From NCBI RefSeq assembly GCF_000024025.1, contig NC_013131.1, positions 8,288,229 through 8,352,228 on the forward strand: a stretch of 64,000 nucleotides of DNA. Reading direction: 5' to 3'. Both the position numbers and the translations under genes were made by a program. Origin of the DNA: Catenulispora acidiphila DSM 44928 (GTDB taxonomy: Bacteria > Actinomycetota > Actinomycetes > Streptomycetales > Catenulisporaceae). Every line of letters begins with the position of its first letter. Position 1 is the first letter of the stretch. Positions 15,988 to 24,966 of the stretch are shown here, in pieces. The notes below the pieces were generated by a model that searched no databases, was not told the origin of the DNA, and worked only from the letters and a program-made list of their open reading frames with translations.

Positions 15988-17604
15988 TCAGCCGCCGGCC
16001 GTCACCGGGATGTTGGTGAGGCCCTTTACGGCGTGGGTCACTGTGTTGGTGCTGTAGACGATGTTGGGGTTGGTGGCGCAGTCGGATTGGTCGGTGATGT
16101 TGATGGCGTAGTTGCCTACGTTGGCTAGGTCGGAGTCGTTGTTCTTCCAGGTGTTGCCGCAGCCGAAGGGGGCTACTATGCGGTGGACTTGGTAGCCGTC
16201 GGCTAGGACGCCGCCGGGGGGGTAGGTGCCGTGGTTGGCGGTGAGGGTGTAGTTGCTGCCCTTGACGTCGACCCAGGAGTCGGCGCTGTTTTCGCCGGAG
16301 ACGCCGCCTGTGAAGGTGTTGGCTTGGACTAGGCCGCCGGTGGTGCCTTCTTTGATGTCGATGTGTTCTGCGGCGATGTTGGGGCCGAAGGTGTTGCCGA
16401 TGGCCTGGTTGTTGTTGCTGCGGTCTTGGCCGGTGCTGTCGCCGTACTTGTCCCAGTTGCTCTCCGCTGAGCCGAAGTAGAGGCCTTCGCCGTAGCCGGG
16501 TTGGACGCGGCCGGTGTCGTGGATGGCGGAGTTCTCGATCAGGTTGCTGGAGCTGTCGGCTCGGAAGTGGACGCCTTCGTCGCCGATCTGGTCGACCTCG
16601 ACGCTGTTCAGGGTGTTGTTGCTGGAGCCGTCGAGGACGATGCCCTTGGAGGAGTTGGTGACGGTGAATCCGGTCAGGTGCCAGTTGGTGACGTGGTTCA
16701 GGTGCAGGCCGTAGCCGCAGTAGGAGACGTCGCTGTTGGACGGCGGCGAGTTCGGGTCGCAGGCTGACGCGCTGTTGGAGAGCTTGGCGGTGCGCGGGCC
16801 GGTCAGCGTGATGGGCTTGCTCGAGGTCCCCGACGTCAACGTGTAGAACGCCCCGTCGTAGCTGCCTGGCGCCAGCACGATGGTGTCGCCGGGAGCCACG
16901 CCGGCCAGGGCCGCGGTCAGCGCGGCGGGGGTGCTGACGTTCCACGTCTTGCCGCCGGGCGGGGACGACGACGGCGTCGTGGACGGGGTGGTGGAGGGCG
17001 TGGTGGAGGGCGTTGTCGACGGCGTGGTCGAAGGTGTCGTCGACGGGGTGGTGGAGGGTGTCGTGGAAGGCGTGGTGGGCAGCGTCGACGATGAGCCGGG
17101 CGCGCCGGGGGTGCCGTAAACGGCCACTTCATCGATGGTGAAGCCCGCGGTGCCCGAGTACTGGCTCAGGTAGACCTGGATCCAGCGGGTGACGGTGTTG
17201 GCCGGGAGGGCGAGGGTCTCGGTGCCGCCGTGGCCGGTGGTCGTGGCGACGACCGTGTGCCAGCTGGATCCGTCCTCGGAGGTGCGGATCTTGTAGTTGG
17301 TGCCGTACCCGGCGCCCCAGGTCACGCTCACGTGGTCGACGGTCGTGTCGGAGCCCAGATCGACCTGCCACTGCTGCGGTTTGCTGGTGCCGCTCTGCCA
17401 GACGGTGCCGGACGCGCAGTCGTCGGCGTTGCCTGCTGTCGCAGAGTTCGACGACGCGGTGGCGGGCCGCCCGCAGGCGAGGTTGGTGGCGCTGGCCTGG
17501 GCGGAGGAGCTGATCGTGACCAGTGCGGCGGCAGCGGCGATCGTGAGCGCCGCGCCCGCCGAGACTATGTGCAGTGATCGGCCGGGGGTGGGGATGCCTC
17601 TCAT
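15988..17604 (-). CDS. secreted discoidin (F5/8-type) plus right-handed beta-helix protein
   Basis: 538 residues. A Sec signal peptide (IVSAGAALTIAAAAALVTI) is followed by a discoidin/CBM32-like domain (about residues 40-165; NLACGRPATASSNSA, WQVDLGSD, TRWIQVYLSQYSG, IDEVAVYG). A linker of nine TTPS repeats comes next, then a parallel beta-helix domain (about 215-538) with recurring NTF/NSA turns, for example FTVTNSSKGIVLDGSSNNTL and EGVHFRADSSSNLIENS. The family includes pectate-lyase-like and other polysaccharide lyases or epimerases. No specific catalytic set was identified, so a carbohydrate-binding or -degrading role is inferred from architecture. A palindrome lies 69 bp upstream. Confidence 0.88.
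   Translation of the reverse strand: MRGIPTPGRSLHIVSAGAALTIAAAAALVTISSSAQASATNLACGRPATASSNSATAGNADDCASGTVWQSGTSKPQQWQVDLGSDTTVDHVSVTWGAGYGTNYKIRTSEDGSSWHTVVATTTGHGGTETLALPANTVTRWIQVYLSQYSGTAGFTIDEVAVYGTPGAPGSSSTLPTTPSTTPSTTPSTTPSTTPSTTPSTTPSTTPSTTPSSSPPGGKTWNVSTPAALTAALAGVAPGDTIVLAPGSYDGAFYTLTSGTSSKPITLTGPRTAKLSNSASACDPNSPPSNSDVSYCGYGLHLNHVTNWHLTGFTVTNSSKGIVLDGSSNNTLNSVEVDQIGDEGVHFRADSSSNLIENSAIHDTGRVQPGYGEGLYFGSAESNWDKYGDSTGQDRSNNNQAIGNTFGPNIAAEHIDIKEGTTGGLVQANTFTGGVSGENSADSWVDVKGSNYTLTANHGTYPPGGVLADGYQVHRIVAPFGCGNTWKNNDSDLANVGNYAINITDQSDCATNPNIVYSTNTVTHAVKGLTNIPVTAGG
16970..17077 (-). repeat. nine 12-bp units encoding a TTPS linker
   Basis: Nine tandem 12-base units encode Thr-Thr-Pro-Ser within the beta-helix protein, joining the discoidin and catalytic domains. 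Synonymous drift between units shows that the peptide, not the DNA, is conserved. Confidence 0.9.
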
Positions 17605-17672
17605 GGTGCCCTCTCATCGACGAAGGGTCTCGGCGGCCGTGGCGGATCGAGCCGTCGAAGCGGTTCATATAC

Positions 17673-17687
17673 ATGAACTCAGTTCAT
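17673..17687. promoter_or_regulatory. 15-bp perfect palindrome upstream of the beta-helix gene
   Basis: ATGAACT-C-AGTTCAT is a perfect 7+1+7 palindrome in a locally AT-rich stretch, 69 bp upstream of the 17604 start. It is a good operator candidate, for example for a LacI- or GntR-type sugar regulator, but no regulator gene is adjacent. Confidence 0.5.
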
Positions 17688-17747
17688 TGATGTGACTGAT
17701 GCCTGCACAATGTAGAGCTCACACAGACCCGTGTCGATACCCCAAAA

Positions 17748-17779
17748 GCCGCCGTCAACCGTGAACGGTCGACGGCGGC
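17748..17779 (-). terminator. terminator of the amine oxidase gene
   Basis: A nested hairpin: outer arms GCCGCCGTC/GACGGCGGC, one mismatch, then inner arms ACCGT/ACGGT with a GA loop. On the minus strand it is followed by TTTTGGGG. It lies 230 bp past the stop of the amine oxidase gene. Confidence 0.7.
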
Positions 17780-17951
17780 TCGCGAAGCGGTCCGAGCTGA
17801 TGCGTCCCCAGGTCAAGCGCGGGCCGAGGCGCCCGCGCCCGACGTGGTCGGCCAAGACAGTGCCCTGAGGTCCCCAGCGCTGCGCCCGGTTTCATCAGAA
17901 TCCAACATCGGGCTTGACGCCCCGGCCGGCGCTGCCTACTCTCGGATTTGA

Positions 17952-17972
17952 AGTTAGGAAACGTTACTAACT
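17952..17972. promoter_or_regulatory. imperfect palindrome, candidate operator
   Basis: The arms AGTTAG and CTAACT flank GAAACGTTA, with 16 of 21 positions symmetric. Similar TTAG-GAAA-type palindromes are often seen near secreted carbohydrase genes. It lies between the end of the amine oxidase gene and the beta-helix gene about 350 bp away, so its target is unclear. Confidence 0.3.
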
Positions 17973-18009
17973 AAAGGTTCCAGCGATGCCATCGCCGACC
18001 CCGCACGAC

Positions 18010-19884
18010 TCAACGTGCGTGCACCTCGAGGAAAGTACGCACCGCGGACTCCAGCGCGCCTTCGATCCACGCCGGCTTGAGGCTGGTGTGCTCCCCCGCG
18101 AAGTGCACGCGACCCTCGACGGTCCGCGTCGCCGGATGCAGTTCGTGCAGCTGGCCGGGCGTCACGACGACCGCCTCGCCGAGCGCGTAGCGGGCCCTGG
18201 CCCAGGACTGCGTGGCGCCGACGCCGGTGAACTCGGTGTAGACCTGCCTTCCGTAGATCCGAGCCATGTCGGCCAGGGCGAGTGCGTAGCGTTCGCCCGG
18301 CGTCAGGGAGTCCCAACGCATCGCGTCGTCCGACCAGCAGTAGGCCGCGAGCACCACACCACCGCGCGATCCCTGAGGCGCGTGCGAGGGGAAGTAGGTG
18401 AAGCGGCTCGGGTAGTCGGAGATGTTGCCGCCGCCGGTGAACCCGCCGGGTCCGCGCTCCCAGAACCGCGTCTTGAACTCCAGGAGCACCTTGGTCGCGT
18501 TGTCGTAGTGGAGCTCCTCCACCGCGCGGCGCTTGGTGTAGGACATCAGCGGCTCGAACTGGCAGAAGCGAAGGGCGCTGAAGGGGATGGCGATGATCGC
18601 GTAGTCGCCGTGGAAGGTCTCGACCGGGCCGATCGGCGCGCCGTCGCAGGAGTCTTCGCTCCCTGATTCGGCGGTCGTCTCGATCGTCACGCCGTGCGCG
18701 TCCTGGACGAGCTTGGTCATCCTGCGGTTGCTGCGAATCAGGCCCTTGAGTGGCGCGGCGAGTGCGTCGGTGAGGGAAGCGCTCCCGTTCTCGAACTCCC
18801 AGTACCGGCTTGTCGGGTTGATCAGCGCGTGGTCGAACAAGGTCGGGACCAGCGAGTAGTGCAGGCGCGACGTGAGGTTCTCCAGAGTCCCGACGGCCTG
18901 CAGCCGAGGTGTGTCCCAGCCCTGATTCTCGACCAGGTACCGCTGCGTGGAGTAGCCGTCGAAATCACGGAAGAGCTGCGTCCAGCCGTTCAGCTGCGTC
19001 GCGATCGGCGCGGCGCTGGACACGATCACGGGAGCGAACGCCGTGTTCGCCGCAGCCGTGGTCGTGGTGGCCAAATTCGTGCCGAACAAGCTGTTGAACG
19101 CGCTCGGATTCTGCGCGTACGCGGTCCGGGTCCGGCTCAATCCGTTCGAGGTGAGCAGGGACAGCCCGGTGGCCGGCGGCGCGCTGAACGGCGTCCCGCC
19201 CGGGCCGTTCGTCCAGGTCTCGCCGGTGAACGAGGTATAGGTCACCGGCGGGATCCGGCCGGTGGACACCGCGCCGGGGGCGACGTCGGCGTTGTAGAAC
19301 AGGCGGCGGGTCAGGCCGAGCTTGTCGCCGAGCGCGAGGACGAGCGGGTGCGCGTCCGGCAGGCGCATGGCGCCGGCCTCGGCGTGCAGGAGCGGGTCGG
19401 AGAAGATGCCGCGGAAGGTCTTGATCCGTCCGCCGATCCGGTTGGCGTTGGCCTCCAGGATCACCACGTCGTGCCCGGCCGCGGTGAGAAGGCGTGCCGC
19501 GGTGAGCCCGGCAGCGCCGGCGCCGACGATCAGGACCCGCTTGCGCGCGGTCCGCGCGGGCAGCCGGCCGTCGATCAGGATCTTGAGATATTCGAGCTTG
19601 AGGTCGCTCTGCTCGTCGTCGCTGACCATCAGGACTTTGCGAGCCAGGTCGCGGGACGTCGCCTCGTCGCCGCCGCCCGGGGCGTCGGTACGCGGCGCGG
19701 CCGCAGCGGCGGCGTCGGAGGCGGGCAGGCCGAAGCCGGTGGCGGCGGGCAGGGCCAGCGTGGCGGCGGCCGCACCGCCGACCAGCGCGCGCCGCGTCAG
19801 GCCGGGACGGTGGGAGGAGTCGGCGTTTTCGGGAAGCTCAGCGTTTTCGGGCAGGCTGAAGCGACTCGAGAACCTCTTCTTCAC
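18010..19884 (-). CDS. Tat-exported flavin monoamine/L-amino-acid oxidase
   Basis: The start is GTG 19884 ([13 protein letters not shown]) with AGAGAGAAGAG upstream, giving 624 residues; the longer reading adds low-quality sequence. A twin-arginine signal ([19 protein letters not shown]) follows, with the Rossmann FAD motif [18 protein letters not shown] and the arginine-rich RIGGRIKTF loop. The C-terminal FAD motif [20 protein letters not shown] follows the amine oxidase pattern. The enzyme should oxidise an amine or L-amino acid to imine and peroxide outside the membrane, after folding with FAD in the cytoplasm. Substrate unknown. [10 protein letters not shown] in the leader is a small internal repeat. 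Confidence 0.92.
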   Translation of the reverse strand: MKKRFSSRFSLPENAELPENADSSHRPGLTRRALVGGAAAATLALPAATGFGLPASDAAAAAAPRTDAPGGGDEATSRDLARKVLMVSDDEQSDLKLEYLKILIDGRLPARTARKRVLIVGAGAAGLTAARLLTAAGHDVVILEANANRIGGRIKTFRGIFSDPLLHAEAGAMRLPDAHPLVLALGDKLGLTRRLFYNADVAPGAVSTGRIPPVTYTSFTGETWTNGPGGTPFSAPPATGLSLLTSNGLSRTRTAYAQNPSAFNSLFGTNLATTTTAAANTAFAPVIVSSAAPIATQLNGWTQLFRDFDGYSTQRYLVENQGWDTPRLQAVGTLENLTSRLHYSLVPTLFDHALINPTSRYWEFENGSASLTDALAAPLKGLIRSNRRMTKLVQDAHGVTIETTAESGSEDSCDGAPIGPVETFHGDYAIIAIPFSALRFCQFEPLMSYTKRRAVEELHYDNATKVLLEFKTRFWERGPGGFTGGGNISDYPSRFTYFPSHAPQGSRGGVVLAAYCWSDDAMRWDSLTPGERYALALADMARIYGRQVYTEFTGVGATQSWARARYALGEAVVVTPGQLHELHPATRTVEGRVHFAGEHTSLKPAWIEGALESAVRTFLEVHAR

Positions 19885-20164
19885 GGTGCTCTTCTCTCTG
19901 TTCTCTGTGAGCGCGGCGCGGGAGGGGTGCGGCGGCGTAGGGCGCTGATGCGCGCGGGCTCGAGAGGTGTGGTGGTGGCTGGAGCCGGTGCAGCTCGCAG
20001 AGACTGCTGAAGACCGACCTATGTATGCGGGCGCTGAAGTACCGCCGCCGCTTCTCCGCCCTAGGGGTGAGTATGCGGCGGCGGCGTTCATCGCAGCCAT
20101 CTGCGCAGCCGTAGTGTGGGATGGCGCGGCGCATGCGGGACCGAAACGCCCGCGGCGCGCCTCG

Positions 20165-21634
20165 TCAGAGGCTCTTCGCGGACACTTCGGTCGAGGTCGT
20201 GACAGTGCCCGGCTCGGTGGCACGGCGCGGTATCGCTGAACCCTGTGCCGGCTGGGACTTCGTCAGCCACAGACCGGTGAGAACAGCGGTCGCCAAGGTG
20301 ACGGCACCGGCGGCGAGGAAGGCGCTGTTGAGGCCGGACTCGAAGGAGGCGCCGCCGGACTGCCGGGTGCGGACGACGGCTCCGAGGATCGCCACGCCGA
20401 GTACCGCGCCGATCTGGCGGGTGGTGCTGCTGATGCCCGATGCCAGGCCGCCTTCCTGCGGACTCACCGCTTGGATGGCCGCTCCCGTCAGCGGGGACAT
20501 GGTCAGGCCGAAGCCGATGCCGACCAGGGCCAGCCGCCACCACACGTTCGTATAGCCGGTCGCGGCGTGCACCGTGCCCAGTGCCAGCAGTCCGACGCCC
20601 GCCAGGACCAGGCCGGCGGTGACCACGGCGCGGAAGGTGTAGCGGACGGCGAGCCGGCCCGCGACCGGGCTAACGATCACCATCGCGAGGGTCGAGGGCA
20701 GCGTTTGCAGCCCGGCGCGCAGGATCGAGCTGCCTTGGACGTAGACGAAGAACTGGGAGAAGAAGAAGGACGAGCCCATCAGCGCGAAGCCCACCACGAC
20801 CATGGCGGTGTTGGACACGGTGAACAGCCGCTGCCGGAACAGCCGCAGCGGCAGCATCGGCACGGAGCGGCGCGCTTCGACGGCCACGAAGGCGGCGAGG
20901 AGGATGGCCGCGGCGCCGAAGCAGGACAGGATCACCGGCGAGGTCCAGCCGCGGGCGCCGCCTTCGATCAAGCCGTAGGTCACAGCCCCCACCCCCAGCA
21001 CGGACAGCGCTGTCCCCGGGACGTCGATCGCGGGCGCGTTCGGATTGCGGGTCTCTGCCAGAGTGCGCAGGCCGACCAGCAGAAGGACCACACCGATGGG
21101 CACGTTGACCAGGAAGATGGCGGACCAGCCGAAGGCGTCCACCAGGACGCCGCCGGCGACGGGACCCGCGGCCAGACCGATTCCGCTGAGTCCGGCCCAC
21201 AGCCCGATCGCCTTGATGCGTTCCTGCGGCACCGGATAGGCGGCGGCGAGGATGGCGAGCGAGGCCGGGCTCAGCGCCGCGGCTCCGACGCCCTGCAGCA
21301 CCCGGCCGCTGATCAGCCAGCCGACGGTGGGCGCGAAGCTGCACATCAGCGACGCGGCGGTGAACACCGCCACGCCGGCCAGGTACACCCGCTTGCGGCC
21401 GAACCGGTCGGCGAAGACTCCGCCGGACAGCAACAGCATGGCGACCACCAGCACGTACGCGTCGACGATCCATTGCAGACCGGTCAGCTGGGTGTGCAGG
21501 CGGCGCTGCATGTCGGGCAATGCCGCGCCGACGATCGTGTTGTCGAGCAGGACCATGAACTGGCCCAGGCAGGTCACCGCGAGCAGCACGCCCCGGTTCG
21601 GTCGACCGCCTCGGGCCGCCGGCGATGCAGCCAT
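20165..21634 (-). CDS. MFS drug exporter, DHA2 (14-TM) type
   Basis: The start is ATG 21634 ([10 protein letters not shown]) behind GAGAGGAATCCCC, 489 residues. Motif A is seen as [15 protein letters not shown], motif B near [16 protein letters not shown], and motif C as [18 protein letters not shown]. The early [15 protein letters not shown] is the DHA2 signature also seen in QacA/EmrB-type pumps. It should export a drug or metabolite using the proton gradient. A divergent TetR gene and a perfect palindrome upstream show a classic repressor-exporter pair. Confidence 0.93.
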   Translation of the reverse strand: MAASPAARGGRPNRGVLLAVTCLGQFMVLLDNTIVGAALPDMQRRLHTQLTGLQWIVDAYVLVVAMLLLSGGVFADRFGRKRVYLAGVAVFTAASLMCSFAPTVGWLISGRVLQGVGAAALSPASLAILAAAYPVPQERIKAIGLWAGLSGIGLAAGPVAGGVLVDAFGWSAIFLVNVPIGVVLLLVGLRTLAETRNPNAPAIDVPGTALSVLGVGAVTYGLIEGGARGWTSPVILSCFGAAAILLAAFVAVEARRSVPMLPLRLFRQRLFTVSNTAMVVVGFALMGSSFFFSQFFVYVQGSSILRAGLQTLPSTLAMVIVSPVAGRLAVRYTFRAVVTAGLVLAGVGLLALGTVHAATGYTNVWWRLALVGIGFGLTMSPLTGAAIQAVSPQEGGLASGISSTTRQIGAVLGVAILGAVVRTRQSGGASFESGLNSAFLAAGAVTLATAVLTGLWLTKSQPAQGSAIPRRATEPGTVTTSTEVSAKSL

Positions 21635-21660
21635 GGGGATTCCTCTCACTCGGAAGCACT

Positions 21661-21681
21661 AACGCAGTCATTGACTGCGTT
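21661..21681. promoter_or_regulatory. TetR operator between exporter and repressor genes
   Basis: A perfect 10+1+10 palindrome, arms AACGCAGTCA and TGACTGCGTT. It is 27 bp upstream of the exporter start. A further half-site ACTGCGTTAA lies at 21721-21730, just before the TetR ATG, so both promoters could be covered. This is one of the clearest operators in the window. Confidence 0.8.
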
Positions 21682-21739
21682 AAGACTGTACGGAGCCGTG
21701 CGCCACAAACGCAAGTCCTCACTGCGTTAAGGTGGGGGC

Positions 21740-22306
21740 ATGGACGAGCGACAGTCGCCCCGGCGCCCCGGCGGACGCGGCGCCCGCGTCACCGCGGCGG
21801 TCCACCAGGCCGTCACCGATCTGATCAGCGAGCGCGGCTACGGCATGTTCTCCGTGGCCGACGTCGCAGCCCGCGCGGGTGTGGCGGACAGCAGCGTCTA
21901 CCGCCGGTGGGGCAGCCTGGAGACGCTGCTCACCGACGCGGCGCTCAGCGGCCTCAACACGCGCTCGCCCATGCCCGACACCGGGAGTCTGGCCGGCGAC
22001 CTGCGCACGTACGCGGCCGCCGTGGCCCGCGAGATCACCGGACCCGACGGCCCGGCGCTGGTGCACCTGGCCATCGCCCTGTCGAAGGCCGGCGACCAAG
22101 GGCTGCGGGCGCGCGAGGAGCTGCTGGCCGCACGCGCCCAGCAGCTCCAGTCCATGCTCGATCGCGCGGGCGAACGCGGCGAGCGGGTCCTCGACCCGCT
22201 CGACGTGCTGGACCACGTGCTGGCGCCGATGTATATCCGGGTCCTGCTCGGTGTGGATCAGCTGACTCCGGAGTACGTCGACGGGCTGGTCGACCGGTTG
22301 CTGTGA
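21740..22306 (+). CDS. TetR family repressor of the adjacent DHA2 exporter
   Basis: 188 residues from ATG 21740 with GGTGGGGGC upstream. The HTH is VHQAVTDLISERGYGMFSVA, then ARAGVADSSVYRRWGSLETLL, a recognition helix ending SSVYRRW as in the AcrR/TetR-C group. A C-terminal domain ends VDGLVDRLL. It is divergent from the MFS gene and shares with it the 21-bp operator. It should de-repress the pump on ligand binding; the ligand is unknown. Confidence 0.93.
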   Translation: MDERQSPRRPGGRGARVTAAVHQAVTDLISERGYGMFSVADVAARAGVADSSVYRRWGSLETLLTDAALSGLNTRSPMPDTGSLAGDLRTYAAAVAREITGPDGPALVHLAIALSKAGDQGLRAREELLAARAQQLQSMLDRAGERGERVLDPLDVLDHVLAPMYIRVLLGVDQLTPEYVDGLVDRLL

Positions 22307-22441
22307 GCCGCGGGTCAGGCCGTCGGCAGGACTGCCGCGGCCACTGAGGCGTTGCCCAACGCCGCCAAGGGTGCCATGTTACGTATCACGCCTCACCATC
22401 GTCGAGGCGTCCGCGTCTATGGCACTGAGGTGACTCCTTTC

Positions 22442-23713
22442 ATGAATCCGCGTCTGGCTACGACCGACCACGTGTTCACCGTTCCTCTGGACCATGATGA
22501 GCCTGGCGGCGGGACGATCGACGTCTTCGCGCGGGAGGTTGTCGATCCTGGCCGGGGCGGCGACGTCGATGGGTTGCCCTGGCTCGTCTTCTTGCAGGGT
22601 GGGCCTGGTGGGAAGTCGCCGCGTCCTGGCGCCTCCGTGCCTGGATGGCTCGGGCGGGTCTTGGAGACCCACCGGCTGTTGCTGCTTGATCAGCGCGGGA
22701 CAGGGCGCAGTACGCCGGTCACGCCGGCTGTCGCGCGCGGCTTCGGCTCGGGAGAGGAGCTTGCGCGCTACCTCTCGCTGCATCGGGCGGACAGCATTGT
22801 GCGGGACTGCGAGCACATTCGTCGCGCACTGTGTGGCGATCAGCCGTGGGAGACGCTCGGACAGAGCTATGGCGGGTTCATCACCATGAACTACCTGTCG
22901 CGGTATCCGGAGGGACTGCGCGCTTGCTACGTGACCGGCGGGATACCCGGGCTGACCACGACGGCGGATGACGTCTACCGCAACACCTATCCGCGCGTCG
23001 CGGCGAAGAACGCGGAGTTCTACGACCGGTATCCGGAGGACCGCGCCACGGTTGCTCGGATCGCCGAGATCCTGACCACGCGCGATGTCCGGCTGCCCGA
23101 TGGGGACCGGCTCACCGTCGACCGACTGCGCAGCCTCGGGCTGGCCTTCGGTATGGGAGACGGCTACGAGCGGATCCATTGGCTGCTCGATGAGGCCTTC
23201 GCCCGGCCCGGCGAGTTGTCCGACACCTTTCTGCTGAACGTGAGCCTGCCGACCGGCTTCGTCGAGAACCCACTGTTTACCGTCATGCAAGAGCCCTGCT
23301 ATGGGCAGGGGTCGACGCCGACCGCGTGGGCGGCAGAGCGCATCAAGGCTGAGCATCCGGCTTTCGCCGCGGACGCCAACCCGCTGATGTTCACCGGCGA
23401 GATGATCTATCCCTGGATGTTCCGGGACCTGCGCGCTCTGCGGCCGTTCGCCGAGGCCGCCGAGATCCTGGCTGCCAGGAATGACTGGCCTGCGCTGTAC
23501 GACCCGAAGCGGTTGGCGGACAACCGGGTCCCGCTGGCCGCAGCCGTCTACCACGACGACATGTACGTGCCCGCCGACTTCTCACTGCGCACGCTGAGCG
23601 GCGTCGGCGCGGCGCGCGCCTGGATCACCAACGAGTGGGAGCACGACGGTGGCAATGCTTCCGGCGGGTCGGTGCTGGCGCGGCTGATGGACATGGTCGC
23701 CGGAAGAGCCTGA
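22442..23713 (+). CDS. proline iminopeptidase-like alpha/beta hydrolase (S33 family)
   Basis: The start is ATG 22442 (MNPRLATTDHVFTVPLDHD) with GAGGTG about ten bases upstream, 423 residues; an open frame extends 30 codons further. The oxyanion motif FLQGGPGGKSPRP is the S33 signature HGGPG. The RGTGRS loop follows, the nucleophile is Ser142 in GQSYGG, and a C-terminal EHDGG gives histidine. The family removes N-terminal proline or cleaves esters/amides; the lid domain is long, as in the 400-residue actinobacterial S33 group. No signal peptide, so it acts in the cytoplasm. Three short GGC(C/T)GC(T/C)GGATGAGTCT-like repeats follow the stop. Confidence 0.88.
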   Translation: MNPRLATTDHVFTVPLDHDEPGGGTIDVFAREVVDPGRGGDVDGLPWLVFLQGGPGGKSPRPGASVPGWLGRVLETHRLLLLDQRGTGRSTPVTPAVARGFGSGEELARYLSLHRADSIVRDCEHIRRALCGDQPWETLGQSYGGFITMNYLSRYPEGLRACYVTGGIPGLTTTADDVYRNTYPRVAAKNAEFYDRYPEDRATVARIAEILTTRDVRLPDGDRLTVDRLRSLGLAFGMGDGYERIHWLLDEAFARPGELSDTFLLNVSLPTGFVENPLFTVMQEPCYGQGSTPTAWAAERIKAEHPAFAADANPLMFTGEMIYPWMFRDLRALRPFAEAAEILAARNDWPALYDPKRLADNRVPLAAAVYHDDMYVPADFSLRTLSGVGAARAWITNEWEHDGGNASGGSVLARLMDMVAGRA

Positions 23714-23808
23714 CGGCCGCTGGATGAGTCTTATGGCTGCTGGATGAGTCTGATGGCCGCCGGAAAGAACGACTAATTCAGGGCACCTCGATAACCCCTA
23801 ACCCCTAG

Positions 23809-23838
23809 CCCATAACTCTCACCGACCGCCGCGATAAC
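23809..23838 (-). promoter_or_regulatory. candidate LysR binding element (copy A, inverted, weaker)
   Basis: On the minus strand this reads GTTATCGC, 15 bases, TTATGGG. The left half is identical to the two elements at 24854 and 30872; the right half is degenerate. It lies 24 bp before the LysR start, a usual place for an autoregulatory site. Confidence 0.45.
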
Positions 23839-23862
23839 ACCGACTCCGATGCGGGAGATCTG

Positions 23863-24822
23863 ATGGAGCGACTGGAACTTCGTCACCTGCGCACCCTGTG
23901 CGCGATCGCCGACACCGGCAGCCTGCGCCGCGCGGCCGCCGCGCAGGGCTACTCGCAGCCGGCGCTGACGACTCAGCTCCAGCGGATCGAGCAGTACTTC
24001 GGCGAGCCGCTGTTCGCGCGCAGCAGCATCGGCGTCGTGCCGACCGCTGTCGGCGGCGAGATCGTGGCTCAGGCGCGCGACGTGCTGGCGCGCATGGATG
24101 CCATCGGGCCGCGTGGCCATCGGTCCGACGACGAATGCCGCACGGTGCGGCTGGCCGCCACGAACACGGCCATGTTGTCCGGATTGGTCACGCGGTTCCG
24201 GGACGCGGCACCGCAGTGTTCTGTGACGGTCAGCAGTGTCTACTCCTCGAAGGAAATGGTGGGAATGCTCGAGGAGGGATTGGTGGATATCGCGATCGGT
24301 GTGGATTATCCGGGGCAGGAGTTGCGGCACTCCTCGATCGTCGCGCACCGCGGGATCGTCACCGAGCCCAGCTTCGTGGCGGTTCCCGCGGGTCATCCCC
24401 TGGCCGCGCATCGAGAGGTGTGTCTGACCGATCTGGCCGACGACGCGTGGTTCCTCACGCCCGATGACGGCGCGGGTTGGCCCGGCGTGTTCTTCACCGC
24501 GTGCGAGGTCGCCGGGTTCCGGCCGGCGACCGTGCACGAGTTCCTGGGCGACCGCCGGCAGTTGCACGCGATGATCGCCGCAGGTCTGGGCGTCGCGGTG
24601 GTGCAGGCGACGTTCGAGACGACGGCCGAGGTCGCTGTCAGACCCCTGATCGGCAGTCCGCTGTGGTGCCGCTACCTGCTCGCCTGGCGGGTGTCGGCGG
24701 TCTCCGACGACGTCGTCGACACCGTCTACCGGTCGGCGTCGGAGGCTTATCGGGACCTGGTCGCCGACGCTCCGCATCTGCGCGATTGGGCTGCCAGGGC
24801 ATACGGCTTTCCGCAGGAATAA
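23863..24822 (+). CDS. LysR family regulator, probable controller of the peptide uptake/collagenase genes
   Basis: 319 residues with GGGAGAT before ATG 23863. The winged HTH occupies residues 1-62 (LELRHLRTLCAIADTGSLRR, YSQPALTTQLQRIEQYFGEP, LFARS). The rest is a periplasmic-binding-like co-inducer domain (VRLAATNTAMLSGLV, EEGLVDIAIGVDYPG). It lies in the same direction just before the oligopeptide ABC operon. A repeated element with its strongest copies before that operon and before the collagenase suggests both are targets. A peptide or amino-acid effector is inferred. Confidence 0.9.
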   Translation: MERLELRHLRTLCAIADTGSLRRAAAAQGYSQPALTTQLQRIEQYFGEPLFARSSIGVVPTAVGGEIVAQARDVLARMDAIGPRGHRSDDECRTVRLAATNTAMLSGLVTRFRDAAPQCSVTVSSVYSSKEMVGMLEEGLVDIAIGVDYPGQELRHSSIVAHRGIVTEPSFVAVPAGHPLAAHREVCLTDLADDAWFLTPDDGAGWPGVFFTACEVAGFRPATVHEFLGDRRQLHAMIAAGLGVAVVQATFETTAEVAVRPLIGSPLWCRYLLAWRVSAVSDDVVDTVYRSASEAYRDLVADAPHLRDWAARAYGFPQE

Positions 24823-24853
24823 GTATTCTTCGAGCCTTTATCGGCGCGGCGGT

Positions 24854-24883
24854 GTTATCGCCGCACTGCTATTTCTCTATCGC
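24854..24883 (+). promoter_or_regulatory. candidate LysR binding element (copy B), upstream of the peptide ABC operon
   Basis: GTTATCGC, 15 bases, CTATCGC. The same arrangement with identical spacing is found at 30872-30901. A further TTATCGGC lies at 24838. The site is 84 bp before the first transporter gene. It also overlaps a GCGGCG/CGCCGC inverted repeat (24847-24865). Confidence 0.6.
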
Positions 24884-24966
24884 CGCGGGCATTGTCGGCG
24901 CGCATCTGGTGATGAGACTTTTCTGTCTCCACCTCGCCGCGCTTTCAGCTCCCGGAGCCACTCTCT

